DNA of 6,572 nucleotides from Verrucomicrobiota bacterium. Lineage in GTDB: Bacteria > Verrucomicrobiota > Verrucomicrobiia > Chthoniobacterales > UBA10450. This document shows positions 1 through 5,669 of the stretch, one piece after another. A program made the translations under genes and the position numbers. Within the stretch, counting starts at the first letter, position 1; every line of letters begins with the position of its first letter. The stretch is taken from assembly GCA_003219095.1 (NCBI GenBank), contig QHPM01000210.1, positions 1,979 through 8,550 of the forward strand. Direction: 5' to 3'. Below the pieces are notes generated by a model. That model was not told the DNA's origin. It made no database searches and was given only the letters and a program-made list of their open reading frames with translations.

Positions 1-705
1 CAGAAAAAGAAGAAGAAAAAAGCGCAAACCACCCAGACGGCTACGCCCGCGGCAAAGACGGGCGCGGCACAAACTAGCAATCGGCACGTTAGCTCGCAGA
101 CCGGTAATCGGCATGTCAGCTCGCAGACGAGCAGCAATCAGCAGGTGACCAACCGCTCTTACAAGAAGGCGCATGCGAACGCCGCGGCGAACAGCAATTA
201 CTACAATCAGCAAAACATCCAGCGCACCAAAAAATCCAAACAGACGAACGTTGTCACCAACAACAATGCGCAATGGAACAAAAAGGCGTGGCGCCATTAC
301 AAACGCACCGGAAATGAGTTCTCGTTTAGTCAGGCGCGACGCTGGAATTGGCGGGAACGTCACGAACGGAATTGGTGGCGGCGCAACAATTTTCGCCTCG
401 TCCTTTACGGAGGCGGTTATTGGTATTGGAACAGCGGCTGGTGGTATCCCGCCTACGGATATGATCCCTATTACAGCCACTATGTTTACGATGGCCCGAT
501 CTTCGGCTACGGCCAGGCTGCGCCGGGCGATGTGACAGCGGACGTGCAACGGGCGCTGGCGCAACAAGGGTACTATTATGGACCGATCGATGGCATCCTG
601 GGTCCGGGGACGCGCAGCGCGATTCAGCGTTATCAAATCAATCATGGTTTGGCGGTGACGGCGGCAATTGATGAGCAGACGCTATATACGTTGGGGTTGA
701 CGTAA
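1..705 (+). CDS. Peptidoglycan-binding domain protein, aromatic/basic low-complexity type (5' end outside window)
   Basis: The frame is open from base 1 to the TAA at 703-705, giving 234 visible residues, so the start lies upstream. The internal GTG at 145 is not needed as a start, because upstream codons give similar Q/N/S/T/K-rich sequence. In order: a poly-lysine run (QKKKKKK), a doubled NRHVSSQT unit, an N/Q/K-rich stretch, a strongly basic Trp/Arg block (RWNWRERHERNWWRR), a short Gly/aromatic segment (LVLYGGGYWYW), the block WYPAYGYD...YDGPI, and a C-terminal PG_binding_1 domain over about the last 58 residues, with the typical VQRALAQQGYY, DGILGPGTRSAI and YQ..HGL pieces. PG_binding_1 domains usually bind cell-wall glycopeptide; no catalytic domain is visible. 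A signal peptide is expected upstream but cannot be seen. It is clearly paralogous to the gene at 1054-2022. Envelope location is inferred and the exact role is unknown. Confidence 0.85.
   Translation, partial: QKKKKKKAQTTQTATPAAKTGAAQTSNRHVSSQTGNRHVSSQTSSNQQVTNRSYKKAHANAAANSNYYNQQNIQRTKKSKQTNVVTNNNAQWNKKAWRHYKRTGNEFSFSQARRWNWRERHERNWWRRNNFRLVLYGGGYWYWNSGWWYPAYGYDPYYSHYVYDGPIFGYGQAAPGDVTADVQRALAQQGYYYGPIDGILGPGTRSAIQRYQINHGLAVTAAIDEQTLYTLGLT
79..129 (+). repeat. Two in-frame copies of an 8-residue unit (NRHVSSQT)
   Basis: Bases 79-102 and 106-129 both encode NRHVSSQT, separated by one glycine codon, so the period is 27 bases. The copies differ only at synonymous third positions (CAC/CAT, GTT/GTC, ACC/ACG). 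This suggests an older duplication kept under protein-level constraint. More copies could lie upstream of the window. Confidence 0.8.
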
Positions 706-744
706 GGAGCAGGGAGCAAAGAAGCCCGGAGTGATCCTTTAAAC

Positions 745-784
745 AACCGCGCGGTGGATCGAATCTGCCGCGCGGTTTTGTTTT
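745..784 (+). terminator. Intrinsic terminator after the first peptidoglycan-binding gene
   Basis: A perfect 10-base-pair GC-rich stem (AACCGCGCGG at 745-754 with CCGCGCGGTT at 768-777) closes a 13-base loop. It is followed by TTTTGTTTT, starting within the right arm and running to 784. It sits 40 bases after the stop codon and separates this gene from its downstream paralogue, so the paralogue probably has its own promoter. Confidence 0.85.
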
Positions 785-884
785 GGCGGCGTCGCAGCGG
801 CGCGGCATTGACTAGCGCTTTCAGCGCTCACTCATCTCGGCATGAAATTAACTTGGGTGTTCCTGAGGTTTAGCTGGGAAGGTG

Positions 885-935
885 TTGTAGCCGGCATCGG
901 TGATGTCGGCCCGCGGTCAGCGACCGCAGCTACAA
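885..935. repeat. Cloverleaf-like nested inverted repeat (possible dispersed intergenic element)
   Basis: The outer arms TTGTAGC (885-891) and GCTACAA (929-935) are perfect reverse complements. Between them are two further hairpins. One pairs 890-898 with 902-910 (GCCGGCATC/GATGTCGGC, one G-T wobble, 3-base loop) and shares two bases with the outer stem. The other pairs GCGGTC (913-918) with GACCGC (922-927) around AGC. The symmetric form resembles REP/BIME-type intergenic elements. Membership of a dispersed family is inferred; only this copy is in the window. Confidence 0.6.
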
Positions 936-1053
936 TTCATCGGGTCAGAGTTCGCGGGACGTTTGCGCTACACTGGAAGAATGGTCGAGGCGAATGACCG
1001 GGAGCGGTGTTGAATAAACGACAGGACGGTGTTGTCTTATAAGAAAGGTTAAA

Positions 1054-2022
1054 ATGACAAAGATTCTCGTGGTCGGTCTGGCAGTAGTTCTGGCGGCGGC
1101 GGGAAGTGCGCGCGCCGATGATACAAGTGGGAAGAACAATCAAAGTAGCAGTCCGCCGGCAACGACCGGGAGTGGGCGTTCATCTGGAAACGGCGCTGTG
1201 CCACAGGGTGCGGTAGCGCCTTCCAACCGAAGCGGGGCTGCCCCGGTAGCCCGCTCTTACCCTACTAATGCTAATGTGCAAAAGGGTGTGCAGCCCAATC
1301 TCCCCGCGAACTGGCGCGTGCAACGCCCGTTGGATCGTTCGGAGCTGTTGGCCCGCCAGGCACTCTACTATCGGAACCGGGTGAATCCCGCCACGCTTCA
1401 GGACAACAACCAAAGCACCGCGAACACCGGCCAAGTTCGCGGCGGCGGACAAGTCTCAACCGATGTTTCCAGCCAAGGCATTATCCAAAAACGGCATCAT
1501 CGCGATGGGGAAAATAATTCACAGACTGCGACAGGCGGCACCCAAACGACTGGCTCACATAACGGCGCCATCCAGGCGACGAACTCAGGACTTCGCGGCG
1601 GTAAGCGGGTCCTCAATTTTAACAACTCCAATACCATGAATTTCACCGACGCCTGCCGGCGGCATCGGGATCATCATGATCGTGACTGGTGGCGGAATCA
1701 TTGCACTACCATCATTTTAATCGGCGGCGGATTTTATGCGTGGGACCTGGGATACTGGTATCCGGCTTACGGATACGATTCCTACAATTCGAACTACGCT
1801 TACGATGGCCCGATTTACGGCTATGATGGTCTGGCGCCGGATCAGATCATCGCCAACGTGCAATACGCGTTGCAACAGCTCGGCTATTTCGCCGAGGCAG
1901 TGGATGGCGTGCTCGGGCCGATAACGCGCCAGGCGATTGAAGATTATCAGGTCGATAATGGGTTGAATGTTACCGGTGCGATCGATCGACCGACGCTAGT
2001 TGCGCTTGGGTTTGTCTATTAA
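1054..2022 (+). CDS. Secreted peptidoglycan-binding domain protein, paralogue of the upstream gene
   Basis: This gene encodes 322 residues. The ATG at 1054 is supported by AGAAAGG at 1042-1048 with 5-base spacing and by an immediate signal peptide: a positive start (MTK), a hydrophobic core to about residue 17, and a likely cleavage after ARA at residue 21. The mature part begins with a long S/Q/N/G-rich, probably disordered region to about residue 195. A His/Arg/Asp/Trp block (RRHRDHHDRDWWRNH) follows, then a hydrophobic Gly-rich segment (IILIGGGFYAW), WYPAYGYD...YDGPI, and a C-terminal PG_binding_1 domain of about 60 residues (VQYALQQLGY, DGVLGPITRQAI, YQVDNGL). By eye, about 50 of the last 87 residues match the upstream gene without gaps. 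It is probably exported to the periplasm or cell wall. No enzyme domain is seen, and its function beyond wall binding is unknown. Confidence 0.88.
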   Translation: MTKILVVGLAVVLAAAGSARADDTSGKNNQSSSPPATTGSGRSSGNGAVPQGAVAPSNRSGAAPVARSYPTNANVQKGVQPNLPANWRVQRPLDRSELLARQALYYRNRVNPATLQDNNQSTANTGQVRGGGQVSTDVSSQGIIQKRHHRDGENNSQTATGGTQTTGSHNGAIQATNSGLRGGKRVLNFNNSNTMNFTDACRRHRDHHDRDWWRNHCTTIILIGGGFYAWDLGYWYPAYGYDSYNSNYAYDGPIYGYDGLAPDQIIANVQYALQQLGYFAEAVDGVLGPITRQAIEDYQVDNGLNVTGAIDRPTLVALGFVY

Positions 2023-2049
2023 GCAAGGGCTTAATCTGCATTTGTAGGC

Positions 2050-2073
2050 GCCTGTGCCAGGCCCTGGGTTTTT
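2050..2073 (+). terminator. Weak terminator-like hairpin after the second peptidoglycan-binding gene
   Basis: Two alternative short stems can form: GCCTG (2050-2054) with CAGGC (2058-2062), or CCAG (2057-2060) with CTGG (2064-2067). The second leads directly into GTTTTT (2068-2073). The stems are only 4-5 base pairs, so this is a weak candidate. It lies 28 bases after the stop codon, in the expected place. Confidence 0.3.
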
Positions 2074-2091
2074 GCTTAAAGGTAACGCGCC

Positions 2092-2120
2092 GGGATCCCT
2101 CAACTGCGCTCGGGATGACA
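2092..2120. repeat. Dispersed-repeat-like motif of the 'CHPERSEGS' class
   Basis: Read on the minus strand, this stretch gives CHPERS in one frame and VIPSAVEGS in another. These peptides are well known as spurious translations of an abundant intergenic repeat in many bacterial genomes. The core contains ATCCC (2095-2099) and GGGAT (2112-2116) as an inverted repeat. The longer minus-strand ORFs crossing it are therefore not treated as genes. Recognition is from memory of the peptide pattern; the copy number in this genome cannot be seen. Confidence 0.6.
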
Positions 2121-2266
2121 TTGAATTTGCGCAAATCTGGCAGGGCGAGACTCTGTCGAGCCGGTCGTGGGCGGCAACTGCTCCGGTGTTCGATTCCGAA
2201 GATAGGAAACGACGAGGGGGCGCGTATCAATTGCCCGGCGCAAGGTGACGCGATAAGCTGCGCTCG

Positions 2267-2938
2267 ATGGAAAATGGAACGCCGCAATTAGTCGCGCGGG
2301 ATTTACGGCGCTCGTTTCGAATGGGACCGCGTCGGATCGAAGTATTACGCGGTATTTCGATGGAAGTGCGACACAGCGAAGCGGTTTTTCTCGTCGGCGC
2401 CTCGGGTGCGGGCAAAACCACCTTACTATATACGCTGGCAGGACTGGAACGGCCGGAGGCAGGGACGGTCGAGTTCGAAGGGCAGCGACTTTATACCGGA
2501 AGCTCCCAGACACAGGCGCACATTCGGAACACCCAAATGGGTTTCGTATTTCAGAGTTACTTTTTGCTCCCGGAACTGACGGCGTTGGAAAATGTGATGC
2601 TGCCCGGAATGATTGGCGGCAGCGTTCGAGAAAGCGCAGCGGAAGAAAGCCTGGGCGCAGTTGGTTTAGGCGAACGGCTGCAACATCTGCCGGCGGAACT
2701 CTCCGGCGGCGAACAACAACGCGTGGCGATCGCGCGCGCACTGGTGAACGATCCAGCGATTGTTTTTGCCGATGAACCAACGGGTAACCTCGATTCCAAG
2801 ACGGGGGACGCGATCATGGATTTGCTTCTGTCGCTGGCGCGCGAGCGACAGAAGACGTTGTTGGTGGTGACGCACGATCCGCGGCTCGCCACGCTGGGGG
2901 ATCGGCAGTTGCACATGGTGGACGGGGTGCTGGCATAG
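2267..2938 (+). CDS. ABC transporter ATP-binding protein, LolD/MacB type
   Basis: This gene encodes 223 residues, the normal length for a stand-alone LolD-like ATPase. All nucleotide-binding motifs are present: Walker A GASGAGKTT (44-52), Q-loop Gln96 in FVFQSYFLLPELTALENV, signature LSGGEQQ (145-151), Walker B IVFADE (165-170), D-loop near NLD (174-176) and switch His203 in VVTHD. The PELTALENV stretch after the Q-loop and EPTGNLDS are typical of the LolD/MacB/FtsE group, which powers lipoprotein release, efflux or cell-wall hydrolase control with an FtsX-like permease. ATG 2267 is the first start after an in-frame TGA at 2246-2248. No good Shine-Dalgarno lies at normal spacing (AAGGTGA at 2242-2248 is too far). 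No permease is adjacent: the peptidoglycan-binding genes lie upstream and an aminotransferase downstream, so the substrate is not known. Confidence 0.9.
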   Translation: MENGTPQLVARDLRRSFRMGPRRIEVLRGISMEVRHSEAVFLVGASGAGKTTLLYTLAGLERPEAGTVEFEGQRLYTGSSQTQAHIRNTQMGFVFQSYFLLPELTALENVMLPGMIGGSVRESAAEESLGAVGLGERLQHLPAELSGGEQQRVAIARALVNDPAIVFADEPTGNLDSKTGDAIMDLLLSLARERQKTLLVVTHDPRLATLGDRQLHMVDGVLA

Positions 2939-2939
2939 A

Positions 2940-2963
2940 CGTTAAATCGTTATATCGTTAAAA
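2940..2963. repeat. Three imperfect tandem octamers, AT-rich
   Basis: CGTTAAAT, CGTTATAT and CGTTAAAA follow each other directly, starting right after the ATPase stop codon. The array is AT-rich in an otherwise GC-rich window. It could be an operator-like or simple-sequence array in the region where a promoter for the aminotransferase would be expected. No function can be assigned. Confidence 0.5.
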
Positions 2964-3076
2964 CGAAAGCTGCCATTTGGAGTTGTAACTTTTCAACAAT
3001 TTAACCTTCCCCCCTTGAATTGCGGCGGGAACATCGGAGATTTTTTTGTGCTTACAAAAACTACAGCTGATGGTGA

Positions 3077-3163
3077 TGGTACAACTTTAATGGAAGAGCC
3101 GCGCCCAACCACTCGCGCCGTTCCGAGGAAGAGGCGAAGGTTTCGGTCTTCGATCATGGGCTG
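3077..3163 (+). other. N-terminal coding sequence of the aminotransferase without an in-frame start codon
   Basis: The frame of the aminotransferase stays open back to the TGA at 3074-3076. It encodes family-like N-terminal sequence: YNFNGR (the usual Y/F-x-NG strand) and EEEAKVSVFDHGLL, which runs directly into YGDGIFEGIR. No ATG, GTG or TTG occurs in this frame before TTG 3164. In the next frame, ATGs at 3070 and 3076 read only to a TAA at 3088-3090. A one-base frame change between about 3076 and 3080 would join ATG-GTG-ATG to TAC-AAC-TTT-AAT-GGA. The defect could be a real mutation or a sequence error. Confidence 0.65.
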
Positions 3164-3964
3164 TTGTATGGCGACGGAATTTTCGAGGGAATTCGTTTTT
3201 ACAACGGCGGCGTTTTCCGATTGGAAGAACACTTGGACCGGCTGTGGGACTCGGCCCGCTCGATTTGCCTGGATCTCCCGATGTCGCGCAGTGAAATGAC
3301 GGAGGCGGTGCTGGAAACGATCCGCAAGAATGATCTGCGCGATGGCTACATTCGTCTGCTCGTTACCCGCGGCGTAGGGAACCTGGGATTGAATCCGGCG
3401 CAATGTAAGCGGCCGAGCGTGATCATTATCGCGACGACAATCGCGCTTTATCCGGCGGAGATGTATCAGAAAGGTCTCACGGTGGTGACAGTTGCGACAC
3501 GGCGAACCGGTCCAGGCACGCTTAATCCGGCAGTGAAATCGCTCAATTATTTGAACAACGTGATGGCGCGGATCGAAGCGAACCTGGCCGAAGCAGACGA
3601 GGCGTTAATGTTAAACGACCAGGGCTGCATCGCAGAATGCACGGCCGATAATATTTTCGTGATTAAACGCGGCGAAATTTTTACGCCGCCGATAACGGCA
3701 GGCGCGTTGCGTGGAATCACGCGATCGGTCGTGTTTGAGATCGCGGCGGAGCTTGGAATAAAAATTTCCGAGGTCGATATCAGCCGGCACGATGTTTTCA
3801 TTGCCGACGAATGCCTTCTCAGCGGTACCGCCGCGGAAGTTATTCCGGTGATCAGGGCGGACGGCCGGATGATCGGGACGGGAAAACCTGGGCCGATCAG
3901 CTTGCGGATGATCGCCCGCTTCCGCGAGATCACGCGGGAAGGCGGCACGCCGATTTATTCCTAA
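3164..3964 (+). CDS. ilvE: Branched-chain amino acid aminotransferase (class IV, PLP-dependent); N-terminus extends upstream in frame
   Basis: It would transfer the amino group between glutamate and the 2-oxo acids of valine, leucine and isoleucine, in the cytoplasm, with pyridoxal phosphate. From TTG 3164 (266 residues) the visible motifs are YGDGIFEGIRFY (2-13), EEHLDRLWDSA (21-31), the PLP lysine K125 in NPAVKSLNYLNN, E159 in AECTADNIF (expected to contact the pyridine nitrogen) and the phosphate-binding SGTAAEV (220-226). FEGIR and KSLNYL favour branched-chain aminotransferase over D-amino acid aminotransferase or aminodeoxychorismate lyase. TTG 3164 is only the first conventional start in frame. 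It would cut away the conserved VSVFDHGLL strand, whereas counting from 3077 gives 295 residues, the normal family length. The true start therefore lies upstream and the N-terminus appears damaged. Identity is firm; the 5' end is not. Confidence 0.85.
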   Translation: MYGDGIFEGIRFYNGGVFRLEEHLDRLWDSARSICLDLPMSRSEMTEAVLETIRKNDLRDGYIRLLVTRGVGNLGLNPAQCKRPSVIIIATTIALYPAEMYQKGLTVVTVATRRTGPGTLNPAVKSLNYLNNVMARIEANLAEADEALMLNDQGCIAECTADNIFVIKRGEIFTPPITAGALRGITRSVVFEIAAELGIKISEVDISRHDVFIADECLLSGTAAEVIPVIRADGRMIGTGKPGPISLRMIARFREITREGGTPIYS

Positions 3965-4020
3965 CGATTCCCACAGCCATTCGGCGCGCGAGATGCTAAG
4001 CAAGTTATGGGGTTGAATGT

Positions 4021-4041
4021 TTAGACCGGGCGAAGGTCTAA
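4021..4041 (+). promoter_or_regulatory. Perfect hairpin just upstream of mcsA
   Basis: TTAGACC (4021-4027) and GGTCTAA (4035-4041) pair perfectly around a 7-base loop, 9 bases before the mcsA ATG. No T-run follows, so this is not a classic terminator. The only Shine-Dalgarno-like bases (AAGG, 4033-4036) lie in the loop and right arm, so a folded leader could limit mcsA translation. Alternatively it is a palindromic operator. The TTAG/CTAA ends recall CIRCE, but the inner bases and spacer do not match it. Confidence 0.45.
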
Positions 4042-4051
4042 TTAAGTAAAA
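4035..4051 (+). promoter_or_regulatory. CtsR-box-like heptad direct repeat (speculative)
   Basis: GGTCTAA and AGTAAAA are separated by 3 bases. Each matches 6 of 7 positions of the Firmicutes CtsR heptad RGTCAAA, with the canonical 3-base gap. The site overlaps the first base of the mcsA start codon. No ctsR gene is present here and CtsR is mainly a Firmicutes repressor, so chance in an AT-rich leader is a real alternative. Confidence 0.2.
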
Positions 4052-4548
4052 TGTTGTGCGACGTTTGCAAATGTAACGATGCGGCGGTTTTCCTGACGCA
4101 GATTGTGGACGGGAAAATGCAGAAGGTGAATCTTTGCGAAGGCTGCTCGAAGGAAAAAGGGGTGCAGGACCCGACCGGTTTCGCGCTGGCGGACTTGCTG
4201 CTCGGTATCGGCGCGGCGGAGGAAATCGAGAAAGGCGGTTCGAGCACGCGCTGTCCGGTTTGCGGATTCACCCAGGCCGATTTCAAGAAAACGGGACGGC
4301 TCGGCTGCAGCAGTTGCTATGTCGCATTTGGCGAAGGATTGAATTCGCTCTTGAAAGCAATGCACAAAGGCACTGCCCACGTGGGCAAATTACCGGCCCG
4401 CGCGCAAAAGAGCCTGGCGTTGAGCGATCGCATGAAAACGCTGACGGAAAATCTGCGCAAAGCGGTGCAGGAAGAAAATTACGAAACGGCGGCGGCCTTG
4501 CGTGACGAAATCAAACAGTTGGAGAGTCAACTGACGGAGTCGAAATGA
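4051..4548 (+). CDS. mcsA: McsA-like zinc-finger activator of protein-arginine kinase, with UVR domain
   Basis: This gene encodes 165 residues. McsA binds and activates the arginine kinase McsB and also helps hand over substrates to ClpC in the cytoplasm. Two zinc-finger pairs are visible: CxxC at C3/C6 with CxxC at C29/C32, and CPVC at C68/C71 with CSSC at C86/C89. The C-terminal UVR (UvrB/UvrC-type) helical hairpin covers about residues 125-162 (LRKAVQEENYETAAALRDEIKQLE). This architecture and length match McsA. ATG 4051 is the first start after an in-frame TAA at 4039-4041; the ribosome-binding site is weak and lies in a hairpin. The stop overlaps the mcsB start (ATGA), so the two are translationally coupled. 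In Firmicutes ctsR precedes mcsA, but here an aminotransferase does. Assignment is strong because of the following mcsB and clpC. Confidence 0.93.
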   Translation: MLCDVCKCNDAAVFLTQIVDGKMQKVNLCEGCSKEKGVQDPTGFALADLLLGIGAAEEIEKGGSSTRCPVCGFTQADFKKTGRLGCSSCYVAFGEGLNSLLKAMHKGTAHVGKLPARAQKSLALSDRMKTLTENLRKAVQEENYETAAALRDEIKQLESQLTESK

Positions 4549-5669
4549 AATTTCAGAACTTGATGGCGAGTACCGGCGAATGGCTGCGCGGGGAAGGCCC
4601 CCACCATCAGGTCGTAGTGAGCAGCCGGGTGCGCCTGGCGCGTAATCTGCGGAATCGCGCTTTTCCGGGGTGGGCGAAAAAAGCGGAGCGCACCTTGATT
4701 CTGGAATTGATCAAGCCGCGGGTGGAAGAGTTGCCCGAAATGCAGGAGCCATTTTCCGAATTGCTCCAGGACTTGTCCGCGCTCGAAAAGCAAGTGCTGG
4801 TGGAACGCCATTTAATTAGTCGCGAACACGCGGCCAAGAGTGCGGGCAGCGCCATTATCATGAATCGCAAGCAAACCCTCAGCGTGATGGTTAACGAAGA
4901 GGACCACTTGCGAATGCAATCGATCCGGTCCGGGTTGCAACTGCGGCAGGCATTCAAGTTGGTGGACAAAGTGGATAGCGCGCTCGAGGCCAAACTCGAT
5001 TTCGCCTACGACGCGAAACTCGGATACCTGACAGCTTGCCCGACGAATGTCGGGACGGGGATGCGCGCTTCGGCGATGCTGCATTTGCCCGGGCTAGTGC
5101 TGAGCGAGTTGATCAATCAGGTCATTCAGGCGGTGAACAAGATCGGATTGGCGGTGCGCGGATTGTATGGCGAAGGCACGGAAGCGATGGGAAATCTATT
5201 TCAGATTTCGAATCAAACCACCCTTGGCGAAAAAGAGGACGAGATTATCTCGCGCTTGAACAAGGTGATCGAGACCATCATCGAAAAAGAACAGGACGCG
5301 CGTCAGGTTTTGGTCCAGAAAAGGCCAAATACATTGTGGGACCAGATCGGTCGGGCCTACGGCTTGCTCACTTATGCTCATGCAATGACCTCGAAGGAAG
5401 CGCTTAATTTGCTTTCCGTGGTGAAGCTCGGCATCGATCTGGGCGCATTCCCGGAAGATAAACGCCTGGCCATTGATCAACTCTTCATTGAAACGCAGCC
5501 CGCCCATTTGCAAAAGAGCACGCAGCAGAAGCTGAATGCGGAAGAGCGCGATCATTTTCGCGCGCAAATCATCCGCGAGCGTTTGAAATCGTTCCCCAAG
5601 CCTGATATTAGTAAAGTGGCGCGGGAGCCGGAAGTAACGGGTAATTCCGAGCCGGAGAAAAATGAATAA
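4545..5669 (+). CDS. mcsB: Protein-arginine kinase McsB
   Basis: This gene encodes 374 residues, slightly longer than the roughly 360 of characterised McsB. It phosphorylates arginine side chains on misfolded or regulatory proteins, marking them for ClpC. Phosphagen-kinase-fold motifs are in order: SSRVRLARN (26-34), NEEDHLRM (117-124), CPTNVGTGMRAS (165-176, with the conserved Cys165) and GLYGEGTEAMGNLFQISNQ (206-224). Near the C-terminus RDHFRA (335-340) fits the RDXXRA allosteric phosphoarginine-binding motif, so feedback activation is probably retained. The N-terminal substrate-specificity loop of creatine/arginine kinases is absent, as usual for McsB. GGAG at 4536-4539 is 5 bases before ATG 4545, which overlaps the mcsA stop by 4 bases. 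The last roughly 25 residues are charged and variable. The stop overlaps the clpC start by 8 bases, making one coupled operon. Confidence 0.95.
   Translation: MKFQNLMASTGEWLRGEGPHHQVVVSSRVRLARNLRNRAFPGWAKKAERTLILELIKPRVEELPEMQEPFSELLQDLSALEKQVLVERHLISREHAAKSAGSAIIMNRKQTLSVMVNEEDHLRMQSIRSGLQLRQAFKLVDKVDSALEAKLDFAYDAKLGYLTACPTNVGTGMRASAMLHLPGLVLSELINQVIQAVNKIGLAVRGLYGEGTEAMGNLFQISNQTTLGEKEDEIISRLNKVIETIIEKEQDARQVLVQKRPNTLWDQIGRAYGLLTYAHAMTSKEALNLLSVVKLGIDLGAFPEDKRLAIDQLFIETQPAHLQKSTQQKLNAEERDHFRAQIIRERLKSFPKPDISKVAREPEVTGNSEPEKNE

Larger units (their letters stand above)
706..1053. other. Gene-free intergenic stretch between the two paralogues
   Basis: This 348-base stretch has no convincing gene on either strand. 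It contains the terminator at 745-784, a small doubled palindrome (AGCGCT at 814-819 and 823-828 with a 3-base spacer), the cloverleaf-like inverted repeat at 885-935, and a purine-rich ribosome-binding site (AGAAAGG, 1042-1048) for the gene at 1054. The short minus-strand ORFs overlapping 937-1143 run into the next gene's signal peptide region and show no domain. Confidence 0.6.

Noticed and set aside
145..147. GTG as the start of the first gene
   Set aside because: The same frame is open to base 1 with matching low-complexity composition and an in-frame octapeptide repeat, and there is no clear ribosome-binding site.
173..535. 120-residue + strand ORF within the first gene
   Set aside because: It is an out-of-frame shadow of the peptidoglycan-binding protein, whose own frame carries the recognisable C-terminal domain and repeats.
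814..828. AGCGCT-TTC-AGCGCT hairpin as a terminator or operator
   Set aside because: It is a short doubled palindrome with no T-run and no link to a gene start, so chance is adequate.
1010..1043. Sigma-70 promoter TTGAAT ... TATAAG before the gene at 1054
   Set aside because: The spacer would be 22 bases, and the -10 lies against the ribosome-binding site, leaving no room for a leader.
2019..2034. TTAAGC-AAGG-GCTTAA hairpin at the stop of the second gene
   Set aside because: The AT-containing 6-base stem has no T-run and a 4-base loop, too weak to call a terminator.
2100..2780. 226-residue minus-strand ORF
   Set aside because: It is the antisense of the ABC ATPase plus the intergenic repeat. 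It shows no domain and contains the spurious repeat peptide at its end.
3015..3299. 94-residue ORF overlapping the aminotransferase start
   Set aside because: Its frame gives low-information basic sequence, while the aminotransferase frame over the same bases gives conserved VSVFDHGLLYGDG.
4021..4041. CIRCE (HrcA) operator upstream of mcsA
   Set aside because: Only the outer TTAG/CTAA bases agree. The inner GCACTC/GAGTGC and the 9-base spacer of CIRCE are absent.
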